Made by a program: the position numbers and the translations under genes. A stretch of 64,000 nucleotides of DNA from Palauibacter sp965207805 (GTDB lineage Bacteria > Gemmatimonadota > Gemmatimonadetes > Palauibacterales > Palauibacteraceae), in contig OZ242312.1 in assembly GCA_965207805.1 (NCBI GenBank), positions 3,534,001 to 3,598,000 on the forward strand. The letters run 5' to 3'. The notes below the pieces were generated by a model. That model made no database searches. It saw only the letters and a program-made list of their open reading frames with translations, and was not told where the DNA came from. Below are positions 34,877 to 43,417 of the stretch, in pieces; within the stretch, counting starts at the first letter, position 1, and each line of letters begins with the position of its first letter.

Positions 34877-37800
34877 ATGAGTAGATCGAGCGAAGGGAAC
34901 CTTGGTCGGCGCATATCGTCGGCGACCGTCGCGTTATCGCTGATCTGTGTGAGCCTCGCCTGGTACTGCGGGGGGTCGCCGGCGGCCCCCGACCCGACAC
35001 CGCCACCGCCGGCCCCGCCGCCGCCCGCCGTTCCGCCGTCGGCCGCAACGGTGGAGGTTGCACCGAACTCCGTCGTCTTCACGTCCCTGGGCGACACCGA
35101 GACCCTTGCGGCAACCGTCCGCAGCCAGGATGGGGCCGTCCTCCCGAGCGCGTCGGTGACCTGGGCGAGTAGCGATCCCACGGTTGCGAGCGTCGAGGCG
35201 GGCAGGGTTACGGCGCGCTCGAACGGCGAAGCCTCCGTCACCGCTACGTCCGGCGCGGTATCCGGTTCGGCCGCGGTGCGCGTCGAACAGGTCGCGGCGC
35301 GACTGAATGTGGTGCCGCGGGATGTCCGGTTCCCGGCGATCGGCGACACGGCGCGACTGTCCGCTACCGTGTACGACGGGAACGATCACGAAGTCGCCGG
35401 CGCGACCGTCGGGTGGACTTCGACGTACCCCGATGTGGCGACGGTCTCCGATGGGGGGCTGGTGACCGCGGTATCGGAGGGGACGGCCGAGATCGTGGCG
35501 GCCTCCGGCGCGGCGATGGACCCCGTCGCCGTGAACGTGGACTCGACGGACCGCGGTATCCTTGCCGCGTTCTATCATGCCGCGGGCGGCCCATCCTGGC
35601 GTCACAGCGACAACTGGCTGACGGACGCGCCACTGTCGGAATGGTATGGCGTGGAAGCGCGGGCGGATGACCGCGTGACCAGCCTCGAACTCAGGGAAAA
35701 CGGCGCCGTCGGCAGCCTCGCCCCGGAAATCGGGCGCCTCTCGTATATCGAGACACTGGACCTTTACGAGAACAAGCTGACGGGCCGATTGCCGCCGGAA
35801 CTCGGGAACGCAACCCGCCTCCGGGAGATCGATCTCGGCCACAACCAGTTCCGCGGCCCCATTCCGCCGGAACTCGGCAGTCTGGCCAACCTGTGGTACC
35901 TCGATCTCAGCGGAAACAGTCTTTCGGGGACCGTGCCGTTGATCTTCCGGCAACTCACACGGCTCCAAGTGTTTACGTTCGACGAAAACGCGGGCCTCTG
36001 CCTGCCGCACGGCCTGGTTGAGTGGTACGAGGGCATCGAGAGCCGGCGCGGTCAGGTCTGCCCTGACAGGGAGGTGCTGAGGGAGCTTCATGGGGCGACG
36101 GGCGGGGAGGGCTGGACGAATGCGGAGGGATGGCTGGGCGACGGTGCTCTGGGAGACTGGTACGGCGTGGACGTCGATTCAGCCGGCCTCGTGTCGGGCG
36201 TGGACCTTCAGGGGAACGGCCTTTCGGGCAGCCTGCCCGTCCGGCTCGGCGACCTGGCGGGGCTGACGACGCTTCGGATCGGAGACAACGCTCTGTCGGG
36301 CCCGCTTCCGACATCCCTTGCCCGGACGCCGCTTCAGGAACTGCGTTATGCGAACACGGACCTGTGCGTCCCGCCCGCAGCCTCGTTCCCCCGGTTCCAG
36401 AATTGGCTCGCCGCGCTTCCGCAGCACGAAGGCACGGGGTTGCAATGCCCGGCATTGACCGACCGGGATATCCTCGCGGCGCTGTATCACGCCACCGGGG
36501 GCGCGAACTGGGAGAACAGCGACAACTGGGTGACGGATGCACCGTTGTCCGAATGGCATGGGGTGGAGACGAATGCGGAAGGTCGGGTAACACGTCTGGA
36601 CCTGCGGCGGAACGGGCTGGAGGGGCTCATCCCTCCGGCACTGGGCGGGTTGGCGGAGCTGGAAGTCCTGATTCTGTTTGCCAATGAGTTGACCGGCGCG
36701 ATCCCTCCGGCGCTCGGCTCGCTGGCCGAGGTCGAACTCGTCGTCCTTGCGGGAAACGCACTCTCGGGGTCGATCCCTCCGGAACTGGGCGGGTTGGCCA
36801 GCGTGGAAGAGCTTTGGCTCAACGGTAACGAGTTGACGTCCGTCCCGCCGGAGTTGGGCGAACTCGATAACCTCCTGGTGCTGAGTCTCAACTTCAACCG
36901 GCTGACGTCCATCCCGCCGGAACTCGGCGGCCTGGGCGAGCTGCGGTCCTTGGGGCTCTGGTCCAACCAATTGACGTCCGTTCCGGTGGAGTTGGGCGAA
37001 CTCCGCAGCCTGCGAGAGCTGGATCTGGATGGGAACCGGCTGACTGACCTCCCGCTCGGTACCGGCGGCTACCCAAATCTGGTAGCGCTGTTTCTTTCGT
37101 CCAACCTGTTCACATCCTTCCCCCTGGGGCTGGGTGGCCTTGGCAACCTGGAAGCGCTGTTTTTCGCCGAGAACCGGCTGACCCGCATCTCGCCGGAACT
37201 CGGCGGCCTGGCGCGTCTGGAGTTTCTGGTTCTTTCGTCCAACGAAATCACGTCCTTGCCCCGCGAGCTGGGCGAGCTCGGGAACTTGCAGGCGCTGCTT
37301 GTCACGGAGAACCGGCTGACCGACATCTCGGCGGGACTCGGCGGCATGAGGAGTCTCTTGCGCCTGGATCTTTCGTCCAACGAATTCACGTCCTTCCCCC
37401 GCGAGCTGGGCGAGCTCGGCAACCTCAGGCAGTTGGAGCTCGACGGGAACCGGTTGACCGACATTCCGCCGGGACTGGGCAGGTTGATCAGCGGGGAGCG
37501 GATCACGCCCTCCGCCGGCGAGTGGCCGTCCACCCCCCGGACGTGGAGCGAGGCCCGCGGGGCGAGGGGTCGATCGGACGAGCCCTGGCGGATGGATTCC
37601 GACGAGAAACTGGACAATTGGAGCACGTTGCGGACGCGTGTGGGACCTGACCGGAACCGATCGATCAACGGGCGGTCGCGGGTCGGCAGCTTTGCAAGCC
37701 TGGAGATCCTGGACCTCTCGTCGAATGAATTCAGCGGCTCGCTGCCCGCCGGTCTGTTGGAGTTCACGGGCCTTACGAGCCTGGGCCTTGCCGACAATGC

Positions 37801-39439
37801 CGGATTGGCCGGCGCCCTGCCCCTGGACCTCCTCGCGCTCGACAATCTCGAGGATCTTCACACGGTCGGGACGGAACTCTGCGCGCCGGCGGACCCCGCT
37901 TTCATCGACTGGCTCGACGGCGTGACGCGACAGCGCGTCGCGGTCTGCCACGCCGACGACGCCGCGACCGCCTATCTCACGCAGGTCGTCCAGTCCCGCG
38001 AGTTCCCGGTCCCGCTGGTTGCGGGCAAACCGGCTTTGCTGCGGGTGTTCGTGACGGCGGCGCGCGAAACCGGCGCGGGCATGCCTCCCGTCCGTGCCAC
38101 CTTCTACCGGGACGGGGCCGTCACATACGAACTGGACATCCCGGCGAAGCCGGACCCCATCCCGACGGAGGTCGATGAGAGTTCGCTGGCGAAGTCGGCC
38201 AATGCGGAGATCCCGGGCTGGGTGATCCAGCCGGGGCTGGAAGTCGTGATCGAACCGGATCCGGGCGGAACGCTGGATCCGGCCCTGGGCGTGGCCACGC
38301 GCATCCCCGCGAGGGGCCGGATGGCGGTCGACGTTCGGGCGATGCCGGTGTTCGAGCTGACCCTCGTACCCTTCCTCTGGGAGGAAGACCCGGACCATTC
38401 CATCGTGGAGATCACAGCGGCGATGGCGGCCGACCCCGAAGGGCACGAGCTGTTCGAACGGACGCACGTACTGCTGCCCGTCTCGGAACTGGACGTGACG
38501 GCGCACCCGACCGTCACTGCGCCGACGAACAACGGTATCGCGATCATGGAGCTTACGGAGATGATTCGGATCGTCGAGGGTGGGCGCGGCCATTACCTGG
38601 GCGTGATGTCCGGACCGACGTCGCCGCCCGGTCTACTCGGCATCGTGTTCGACATCGGGAGTTGGTCGAGTTTCTCGGTGCTCGATGCCGAAACGATCGC
38701 GCATGAACTCGGCCACAACCGCAACCTCTACCATGCACCGGCCTGCGGCGCCGGCGGTCCGGATCGGTACTACCCGTACGGCAGGGGGAACATCGGTGCA
38801 TGGGGCTGGGACGCGGGCACCGGTGAGCTGGTGCCGCCGGAGCGGTGGGACTTCATGTCCTACTGCGAGCCGACGTGGGTCAGCGACTACCAGTACGCGA
38901 ACGCCGTCCGCTACCGGATCGAGACCGAGAGCAACTCCATCCTCGTCGCAACCGCCGACGCCCGTGCTTCCTCCAGCCGGACCCTGCTGGTGTGGGGTGG
39001 CCTCGACGGCGACGGCGCGCCGCACCTCAGACCGGCCTTCTTCATCGACGCCCCGCCGTCACTTCCACCAGCGGACGGGCCGTGGTCGCTCATCGGGCGG
39101 GATCCCGGCGGCACCGAGCTCTTTTCGGTGTCCTTCGCCATGGCGGAGTTCACCGACACGGAAGCTGACCACGCGGGGTTCACCTTCGCTCTGCCCGTGA
39201 CATGGTCAGGGGAGCTGGCGAGCATCACCCTGCAAGGTCCAGGAGGTGCCGCGCGCCTCGACCGCGACACGGACGTTCCCGTCACGATTCTGCGTGACGA
39301 GGCGACCGGCCGGATCCGCGGCATCCTCGATGGCCCTCCCCCACCGGCTCCGTCTCCGGGCCTCGCGGCCGCGGCTGCGGACCAGGGATTCGAGATCCTG
39401 TTCAGCCGGGGGATCCCGAGCGCGGGAGGGTCGGAGTGA
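34877..39439 (+). CDS. Giant Ig-like/LRR zinc metalloprotease
   Basis: A 1520-residue secreted protein. An N-terminal signal (ATVALSLICVSLAWYCGG, lipobox WYC weak) and a Pro-rich linker lead to two BIG2 Ig-like domains (residues 55-225: VVFTSLGDTETLAATVRSQD, RFPAIGDTARLSATVYDGND). Residues about 225-1010 are leucine-rich repeats in several modules, each opening with a block like LAAFYHAAGGPSWRHSDNW. The C-terminal 480 residues hold a zinc protease: His1276-Glu1277 in IAHELGHNRNLYHAPACGAG with His1280 and His1286, and a Met-turn at Met1327 (WDFMSYCEP). This is a metzincin-type active site with a CGAGG extension. It probably cuts extracellular host or prey protein. The close paralogue at the right window edge lacks a visible LRR part. 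Confidence 0.9.
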   Translation: MSRSSEGNLGRRISSATVALSLICVSLAWYCGGSPAAPDPTPPPPAPPPPAVPPSAATVEVAPNSVVFTSLGDTETLAATVRSQDGAVLPSASVTWASSDPTVASVEAGRVTARSNGEASVTATSGAVSGSAAVRVEQVAARLNVVPRDVRFPAIGDTARLSATVYDGNDHEVAGATVGWTSTYPDVATVSDGGLVTAVSEGTAEIVAASGAAMDPVAVNVDSTDRGILAAFYHAAGGPSWRHSDNWLTDAPLSEWYGVEARADDRVTSLELRENGAVGSLAPEIGRLSYIETLDLYENKLTGRLPPELGNATRLREIDLGHNQFRGPIPPELGSLANLWYLDLSGNSLSGTVPLIFRQLTRLQVFTFDENAGLCLPHGLVEWYEGIESRRGQVCPDREVLRELHGATGGEGWTNAEGWLGDGALGDWYGVDVDSAGLVSGVDLQGNGLSGSLPVRLGDLAGLTTLRIGDNALSGPLPTSLARTPLQELRYANTDLCVPPAASFPRFQNWLAALPQHEGTGLQCPALTDRDILAALYHATGGANWENSDNWVTDAPLSEWHGVETNAEGRVTRLDLRRNGLEGLIPPALGGLAELEVLILFANELTGAIPPALGSLAEVELVVLAGNALSGSIPPELGGLASVEELWLNGNELTSVPPELGELDNLLVLSLNFNRLTSIPPELGGLGELRSLGLWSNQLTSVPVELGELRSLRELDLDGNRLTDLPLGTGGYPNLVALFLSSNLFTSFPLGLGGLGNLEALFFAENRLTRISPELGGLARLEFLVLSSNEITSLPRELGELGNLQALLVTENRLTDISAGLGGMRSLLRLDLSSNEFTSFPRELGELGNLRQLELDGNRLTDIPPGLGRLISGERITPSAGEWPSTPRTWSEARGARGRSDEPWRMDSDEKLDNWSTLRTRVGPDRNRSINGRSRVGSFASLEILDLSSNEFSGSLPAGLLEFTGLTSLGLADNAGLAGALPLDLLALDNLEDLHTVGTELCAPADPAFIDWLDGVTRQRVAVCHADDAATAYLTQVVQSREFPVPLVAGKPALLRVFVTAARETGAGMPPVRATFYRDGAVTYELDIPAKPDPIPTEVDESSLAKSANAEIPGWVIQPGLEVVIEPDPGGTLDPALGVATRIPARGRMAVDVRAMPVFELTLVPFLWEEDPDHSIVEITAAMAADPEGHELFERTHVLLPVSELDVTAHPTVTAPTNNGIAIMELTEMIRIVEGGRGHYLGVMSGPTSPPGLLGIVFDIGSWSSFSVLDAETIAHELGHNRNLYHAPACGAGGPDRYYPYGRGNIGAWGWDAGTGELVPPERWDFMSYCEPTWVSDYQYANAVRYRIETESNSILVATADARASSSRTLLVWGGLDGDGAPHLRPAFFIDAPPSLPPADGPWSLIGRDPGGTELFSVSFAMAEFTDTEADHAGFTFALPVTWSGELASITLQGPGGAARLDRDTDVPVTILRDEATGRIRGILDGPPPPAPSPGLAAAAADQGFEILFSRGIPSAGGSE

Positions 39440-39457
39440 AGGCCTCTCAGAACTGCT

Positions 39458-39604
39458 CCCCGCACCGGGCAGATACGCGGCTTTCTGTCGGATCTCCCGC
39501 TCGGGGCTCAGACGGTGGCGGACGCCGTAGGGCAGATCCCCTGGCGGGGCATGGAAGTGCTGTTCAGCCGCGGGATTCCAGGCAGGGAGGCGTGGAAGCA
39601 GTGA
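39458..39604 (+). pseudogene. C-terminal fragment of a second metalloprotease
   Basis: One frame reads PRTGQIRGFLSDLPLGAQTV, ADAVGQIPWRGMEVLFSRG, IPGREAWKQ and stop. It matches the very end of the protease at the right window edge (GQIRGFLSDLSPGAQSAADA, GQGIEVLFSRGIPGAEAWRR), not the end of the neighbouring LRR protease. The TGA at 39602-39604 overlaps the GTG of the next gene, the same junction as in the right-hand cassette. It is the tail of a lost gene copy, probably removed by deletion between paralogues. Confidence 0.85.
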
Positions 39605-41280
39605 ACTTACGCGAGAGGGACCGATGCCTTGGGGCGTTGACACGGCGCGTATTGCGGCGCGGGGCGGCGTTGGCGCTTGCAGTTGGTGTGGCGCTGTCCT
39701 GCGGCGATTCCCCGGCGGGCACCACGCTTCCGCCGCCTCGTCCACCGCCCCCCCCTCCACAACCGGCGGCGGTGAACGTGACCCCCGCGACCGCCGAGCT
39801 ATCGGCGCTGGGTGGGACGGTTCAACTGACAGCGGAGGTACGCGACCAGAACGGGCGGACGATGGCGGGAGCCACTGTGACCTGGGCGAGCAACGCCGCG
39901 TCCGTTGCTACGGTGGACGCGGCGGGGCAGGTGACGGCAGTGGGCAACGGAACGGCGACGATCACCGCGGCAACCGGCGGGGTTTCGGGAACGGTCGCCG
40001 TGACCGTGGCACAGGCACCCGACTCAGTGGCATTGTCGCCGTCGGAGGCGACCATCGCCGCGCTGGGCGACACGGTGCGACTGACCGCCGAGGCATTCGA
40101 CGCGAACGGGCACGCCGTGGTGGGCGTGGAGTTCTCGTGGGAGTCCAGCGCCGCATCCGTTGCGACGGTGGATTCGGCGGGCCTGGTAACCGCCGTTGCC
40201 GGCGGGGCTGCGACGATCACGGCGCAGGCCGGGGAGGTGGCACGGACCGCCGAGATCATGGTGGTCGATATGGAGTGGGCCGCCGACTTCGTCGCGCGGC
40301 AGCATGTCGTTGACGTCATGAACGTCGGGGTGCGGGTCGATCCAAGCTGCACTGCTAACTGCGAAAGGGCGCTCTTCCCGGGGGACGGACGGCGCGACTT
40401 GGGAGGTATCAAGGGAGCCACCGGGATCGACATGAGCATGACGAATCCCGGTCAGGGGAACTACCCGGAGCAGTTCAGCGACGGAAGGGTCGCCAACGTC
40501 CGTGTCGTACGCACCTATGCGGACATCGAGATCGCGCGGGAGGACGGGGACTTTGCAATCATGTGGTATTTGCAGACTCGGCCGCCCACCGGCCGCTGGC
40601 AGCTTGGAGGGAACGTTGCAACCCTGCGCGACTGGTATGACGAGGGTCTGCGGGTCTTGCAGATCGCGTACGGCAGTCACCGAGAGGATGCAAGAGGGCC
40701 GGATGAGCGGCTCGGATACGGCGCCGGGGAGGGAGACGAGCGGGGCCTCACGGATCTCGGCCGCGTGGCCATCGCAGAAATGAACCGACTGGGCATGGTC
40801 GTGGACTGTTCGCACTGCAACCGGCAGACGACGCTCGACGCGGCATCCGTGTCAACGAAGCCGATCCTCGCCAACCACGCGAACGCCAAGACTCTGACCG
40901 ATGACCCGTACGACCGGAACAAGACCGACGAGGAGTTGATCGCCATCGCCGCTAGCGGGGGTGTGATCGGTGTGACACCGATCAGGCTCTTTCTCGACAC
41001 CGACGGCGACGGCGTCACCGGCATGGACGACATGATCGCCCACATCGAGTACATCGCCTCGCTGGTCGGAATCGACCATGTCGGCATCGCGACGGACACC
41101 TACGTGGACGGTTGGGAACCGAGTTCGCACCACTACGCAAGCGCGGATCTCGCCGCTCTCGACCGCTGGGTGCGACTTGCCGCGCGGTTACGGGCCAGGG
41201 GCTGGGGCGAGGAAGACCTGGCCAAGTTACTCGGCGGCAACTTCCTTCAGGCGTTTCGGGAAAACCTTCGGCCGCGCTAA
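39601..41280 (+). CDS. Ig-like M19 dipeptidase-type lipoprotein with altered metal site
   Basis: A 559-residue lipoprotein (signal GAALALAVGVALSCGDSPAG). Two BIG2 Ig-like domains (residues about 55-215) precede a membrane-dipeptidase (M19) fold. Recognised: LGMVVDCSHCNRQTTLDAAS, KPILANHANAKTLTDDPYDR, AIAASGGVIGVTPIRLFLDT, and VGIDHVGIATDTYVDG. However, the normal first metal motif (VxDGHxD) is VVDVMNVGVR here, and the bridging Glu in the GxEG motif is replaced by Gln (WYLQTRPPTGRW). Thus the His pair remains but at least three zinc ligands are lost; it may be inactive or bind differently. GTG 39601 has AG-rich sequence (gggaggcgtgg) just upstream. Confidence 0.85.
   Translation: MNLRERDRCLGALTRRVLRRGAALALAVGVALSCGDSPAGTTLPPPRPPPPPPQPAAVNVTPATAELSALGGTVQLTAEVRDQNGRTMAGATVTWASNAASVATVDAAGQVTAVGNGTATITAATGGVSGTVAVTVAQAPDSVALSPSEATIAALGDTVRLTAEAFDANGHAVVGVEFSWESSAASVATVDSAGLVTAVAGGAATITAQAGEVARTAEIMVVDMEWAADFVARQHVVDVMNVGVRVDPSCTANCERALFPGDGRRDLGGIKGATGIDMSMTNPGQGNYPEQFSDGRVANVRVVRTYADIEIAREDGDFAIMWYLQTRPPTGRWQLGGNVATLRDWYDEGLRVLQIAYGSHREDARGPDERLGYGAGEGDERGLTDLGRVAIAEMNRLGMVVDCSHCNRQTTLDAASVSTKPILANHANAKTLTDDPYDRNKTDEELIAIAASGGVIGVTPIRLFLDTDGDGVTGMDDMIAHIEYIASLVGIDHVGIATDTYVDGWEPSSHHYASADLAALDRWVRLAARLRARGWGEEDLAKLLGGNFLQAFRENLRPR
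39772..40014 (+). repeat. Ig-like domain unit, inverted copy at 61 kb
   Basis: Codes for VNVTPATAELSALGGTVQLT through AVGNGTATITAATGGVSGT. The same unit lies inverted at 60998-61239 with nearly the same protein (VAVSPATADLSALGATVQLT, AVGNGTATITAASGGVSGT). The pair could support inversion of the island between them. Confidence 0.75.
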
Positions 41281-41329
41281 GGGCCGTGCGGCGTGCCGAC
41301 CGCAGTCTAACCTGCGAGTTGAGGCGTTC

Positions 41330-41520
41330 TCGCTTCTTGCACTGATCGACGTGTTCGAGACCGAGCCCCTCCCGGCCGATCAGCCGCTGTGGACGCTCGA
41401 GAGAGTCCTCGCCACACCCCACGTGGGCGGCACCTCGGCCCGCTTCTGGGAGCGCGAATCGGATCTCATCGTCCGCAACATCTCCCGCTACCAGCGCGGC
41501 GACCCCTCGAAAACCAGGTC
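41330..41520 (+). pseudogene. C-terminal fragment of a D-2-hydroxyacid dehydrogenase
   Basis: A frame just after the dipeptidase gene reads ALIDVFETEPLPADQPLWTL, then ERVLATPHVGGTSARFWERE, SDLIVRNISRYQRGDP. It is the C-terminal quarter of the NAD-binding 2-hydroxyacid dehydrogenase family (DVFExEPLP...PH motif with the catalytic His). The rest of the gene is absent upstream, where the M19 gene ends, so this is a truncated remnant that marks a deletion or insertion boundary. Confidence 0.85.
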
Positions 41521-41572
41521 GACAAGACGCGCGGCAACTGAGTCCGAGGACGGCGGACGTTTCTGCGGGGAA

Positions 41573-41833
41573 TCAGCGCCGCTGTGTCGCCTCGTCCGGA
41601 ATCCCGCGGCTGAACGGGATCTGTATCCGGGGCCGCCCTGCGCCAAAGATGTTGATGGACTCGCTCCCTTCACGACGATTGACGAGCCGGAAACGTGCCG
41701 AGATCGCCTTCCGCACCCACTCGCTCGTAGGCGACCGTGCACTGAATTCCAACGCTAGAGCGCGCACCGAAAGACCCCCGTCGCTGGTCTCCGCCGTGCT
41801 GCGAGACACGGCCACGGGTTGCGGGTTAGCCAT
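41573..41833 (-). CDS. Hypothetical small protein coupled to metalloprotease gene
   Basis: An 86-residue frame that starts with an ATG inside the last codons of the upstream metalloprotease gene (8-base overlap), so translation may be coupled. It has no recognised domain (VRALALEFSARSPTSEWVRK; RPRIQIPFSRGIPDEATQRR). The final FSRGIP matches the last residues of both large proteases (VLFSRGIPGAEAWRR), so it may instead be the displaced C-terminal tail of the metalloprotease family, split by a stop codon. Real expression is uncertain. Confidence 0.4.
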   Translation of the reverse strand: MANPQPVAVSRSTAETSDGGLSVRALALEFSARSPTSEWVRKAISARFRLVNRREGSESINIFGAGRPRIQIPFSRGIPDEATQRR

Positions 41834-42524
41834 CTGGGATCCAAAGGGGGCTGTCCGCCGCGTCGCGGCAGCCGGAGATCCCGTGTTGCCAGTAGTCGTC
41901 CCTGCCGATGTCGATCTCCGTGATCATTCGGCCCCGGCGCCGGCCGACGGCCATGAGGTCGTTGTCGAAGTCGCCGACGTGAGAAGACCCGTCCGCCGCG
42001 GGATTGGCCGCGCACTCCTCGTGGACGACACCCATCGTATGGAACAACTCGTGGGCCATCGTGTTTTCAAGCGCGCCCAGGAAACCAGGCTCGGTCGCCA
42101 CATAGTAGTGCGATCGGTCCGCGCGGCGGGTGTCTGAGAAGACGGTCGCGAACGACCCCTGCTTGATGCCGCCTGCGTCGTCCGTCGGTCCCCTGTAGTA
42201 GACGGCGTACGTCTTCTCATCGGAGAACCACGATTGTGCCTGTATCGCCTCCCGTAGCGCAGCCACGTTGCGGCCCTCCATCTCCGCGCTGGTCTCGGAG
42301 AGCCGGAGGAATGTCACGTCGACGGCACCGTCATGCGTGTCGACGCGGAGTCGGCGTTCGAGCTTGTCGTACAGCCAATCCACCGTGGCCGATAGCGACC
42401 AGGCGATGCGCCCGTGTCGGTCGAGGTTCTCGTCCGGTCCGTCGCTTGCCACGGCGTAGACAGCATGGATTTGAGGGCCTTGCACATCGTCCGGTCGGTC
42501 CAGCGGACTGAAGGGAGCCAGCAT
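41826..42524 (-). CDS. Small metzincin-like zinc protease
   Basis: A 232-residue protein with a clear zinc site: MAHELFHTMGVVHEECAANP (HExxHxxGxxH, three His ligands and the Glu base), followed by FDNDLMAVGRR, a likely Met-turn. The N-terminal half is IHAVYAVASDGPDENLDRHG and GSFATVFSDTRRADR. It has no signal peptide, and the start at 42524 (MLAPFSPLDRPDD) lies in the debris zone, so the N-terminus may be truncated. This is the third metalloprotease gene near the cassette boundaries. Role: probably extracellular proteolysis if a leader was lost, but this is inference. Confidence 0.72.
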   Translation of the reverse strand: MLAPFSPLDRPDDVQGPQIHAVYAVASDGPDENLDRHGRIAWSLSATVDWLYDKLERRLRVDTHDGAVDVTFLRLSETSAEMEGRNVAALREAIQAQSWFSDEKTYAVYYRGPTDDAGGIKQGSFATVFSDTRRADRSHYYVATEPGFLGALENTMAHELFHTMGVVHEECAANPAADGSSHVGDFDNDLMAVGRRRGRMITEIDIGRDDYWQHGISGCRDAADSPLWIPDG

Positions 42525-42612
42525 CAGGGTAGGGGATCGTCTAAAGTCATACAGGGCCGCACGATCTGCGCTCCCTACCCTTCGAGAGCGTTGGCTCCCG
42601 CCGTCCTGAAAC

Positions 42613-42646
42613 GGCGGGGAATAGCCTCAAACCGCGGGAAATTCAC
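42613..42646. repeat. Candidate left end repeat of the island
   Basis: ggcggggaat (from 42613) and caaaccgcgggaaattcac (42628-42646) resemble the element just after the integrase gene (ggcgggaatcaaacagcggg, then aattc). Shared core: CAAAC-n-GCGGGAA-(n)-TTC. The match is imperfect, so its value as an attachment site is doubtful. Confidence 0.3.
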
Positions 42647-42749
42647 ACTCCTGTTTCGGACCCGTGTTCAGGGTGTCTGCCAGAGCCAGAGGGACGAAAT
42701 GCCCCCGGCCCCCAGAGGCGCGGCGCACATACCGCTCGTCCGTCCGCGA

Positions 42750-43000
42750 CGAACACACCCCGGAGCCCGGGCGTCCACGGCATGGTAGGCCGCGTCGTAG
42801 AACGCGACACCGCACCTCACCGATAGGGACTGGGCGCGGGCTCTCCACCTTGCGTCCAACTTCGCTTCGGTCAGGCCAAAGTCCACTATCGATGCGAGCA
42901 ATTCCCCGGCTTCCTCAAGAAACCGCCTCGCCAGCGTGTTGCCCATCTTGTAGATCCAAAGCTGGGCAACAACCAGATCAAGGATCCCCGCCGCCGCCTC
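42750..43000 (-). pseudogene. PIN-domain (VapC-like) toxin relic
   Basis: A minus-strand frame reads ILDLVVAQLWIYKMGNTLAR, RFLEEAGELLASIVDFGLTE and SLSVRCGVAFYDAAYHAVDA. The FYDAAYHA block is the third acidic-site region of VapC-like PIN ribonucleases. Upstream of this the reading sense changes to other frames without a clean start, and no antitoxin is intact. It is a decayed toxin gene in the debris zone between the cassette and the defence operon. Confidence 0.6.
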
Positions 43001-43417
43001 GTCACGGGCCGACGCTCCCGCTCCTCCTGTACCCGACGAACGATCCGGTCGGTCTCGACTGCGGACAGCCGAGCGCGGAGTGCATCCGTCCGCGCGGAGG
43101 CTTCTCGCCTCGTGGAGGTTCCTGACCACACCCGGATCGCGGCGCCGACGGCCCGGCTTCGGCTATCGCACGGCACCCGGTTCGTCGGGTAGAAGCGCAT
43201 GCACCGAGAACCCGATCTGACCCCGAAGCCGGGCTCAACGGCCATTGCCGAGCCTTCTGGCGAAAATGCGGACGAATCGATTGGAAGCCACTGGAAGCCC
43301 GCCGAGCATCTCGTCCAAGAACGTCGGGTTACATGCCGTACCGTCCCGCACCGCAGCCGACCTGAGCCAACAAGACCCGGTTTTCGACATCAACGACCAG
43401 ATTGCAGGTGGAGCGTG
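43001..43417. other. Decayed stretch beyond the PIN relic
   Basis: No intact gene. Several minus-strand frames contain short charged stretches (for example ALRARLSAVETDRIVRRVQE), which may be remains of the toxin's 5' end or of an antitoxin, but no start, ribosome site or family match is visible. The minus strand 5' of the DGQHR gene's end is simply its downstream flank. Confidence 0.35.

Noticed and set aside
37501..37660. A mobile element inserted in the LRR gene
   Set aside because: The odd stretch keeps the frame and has no inverted repeats or transposase remains.
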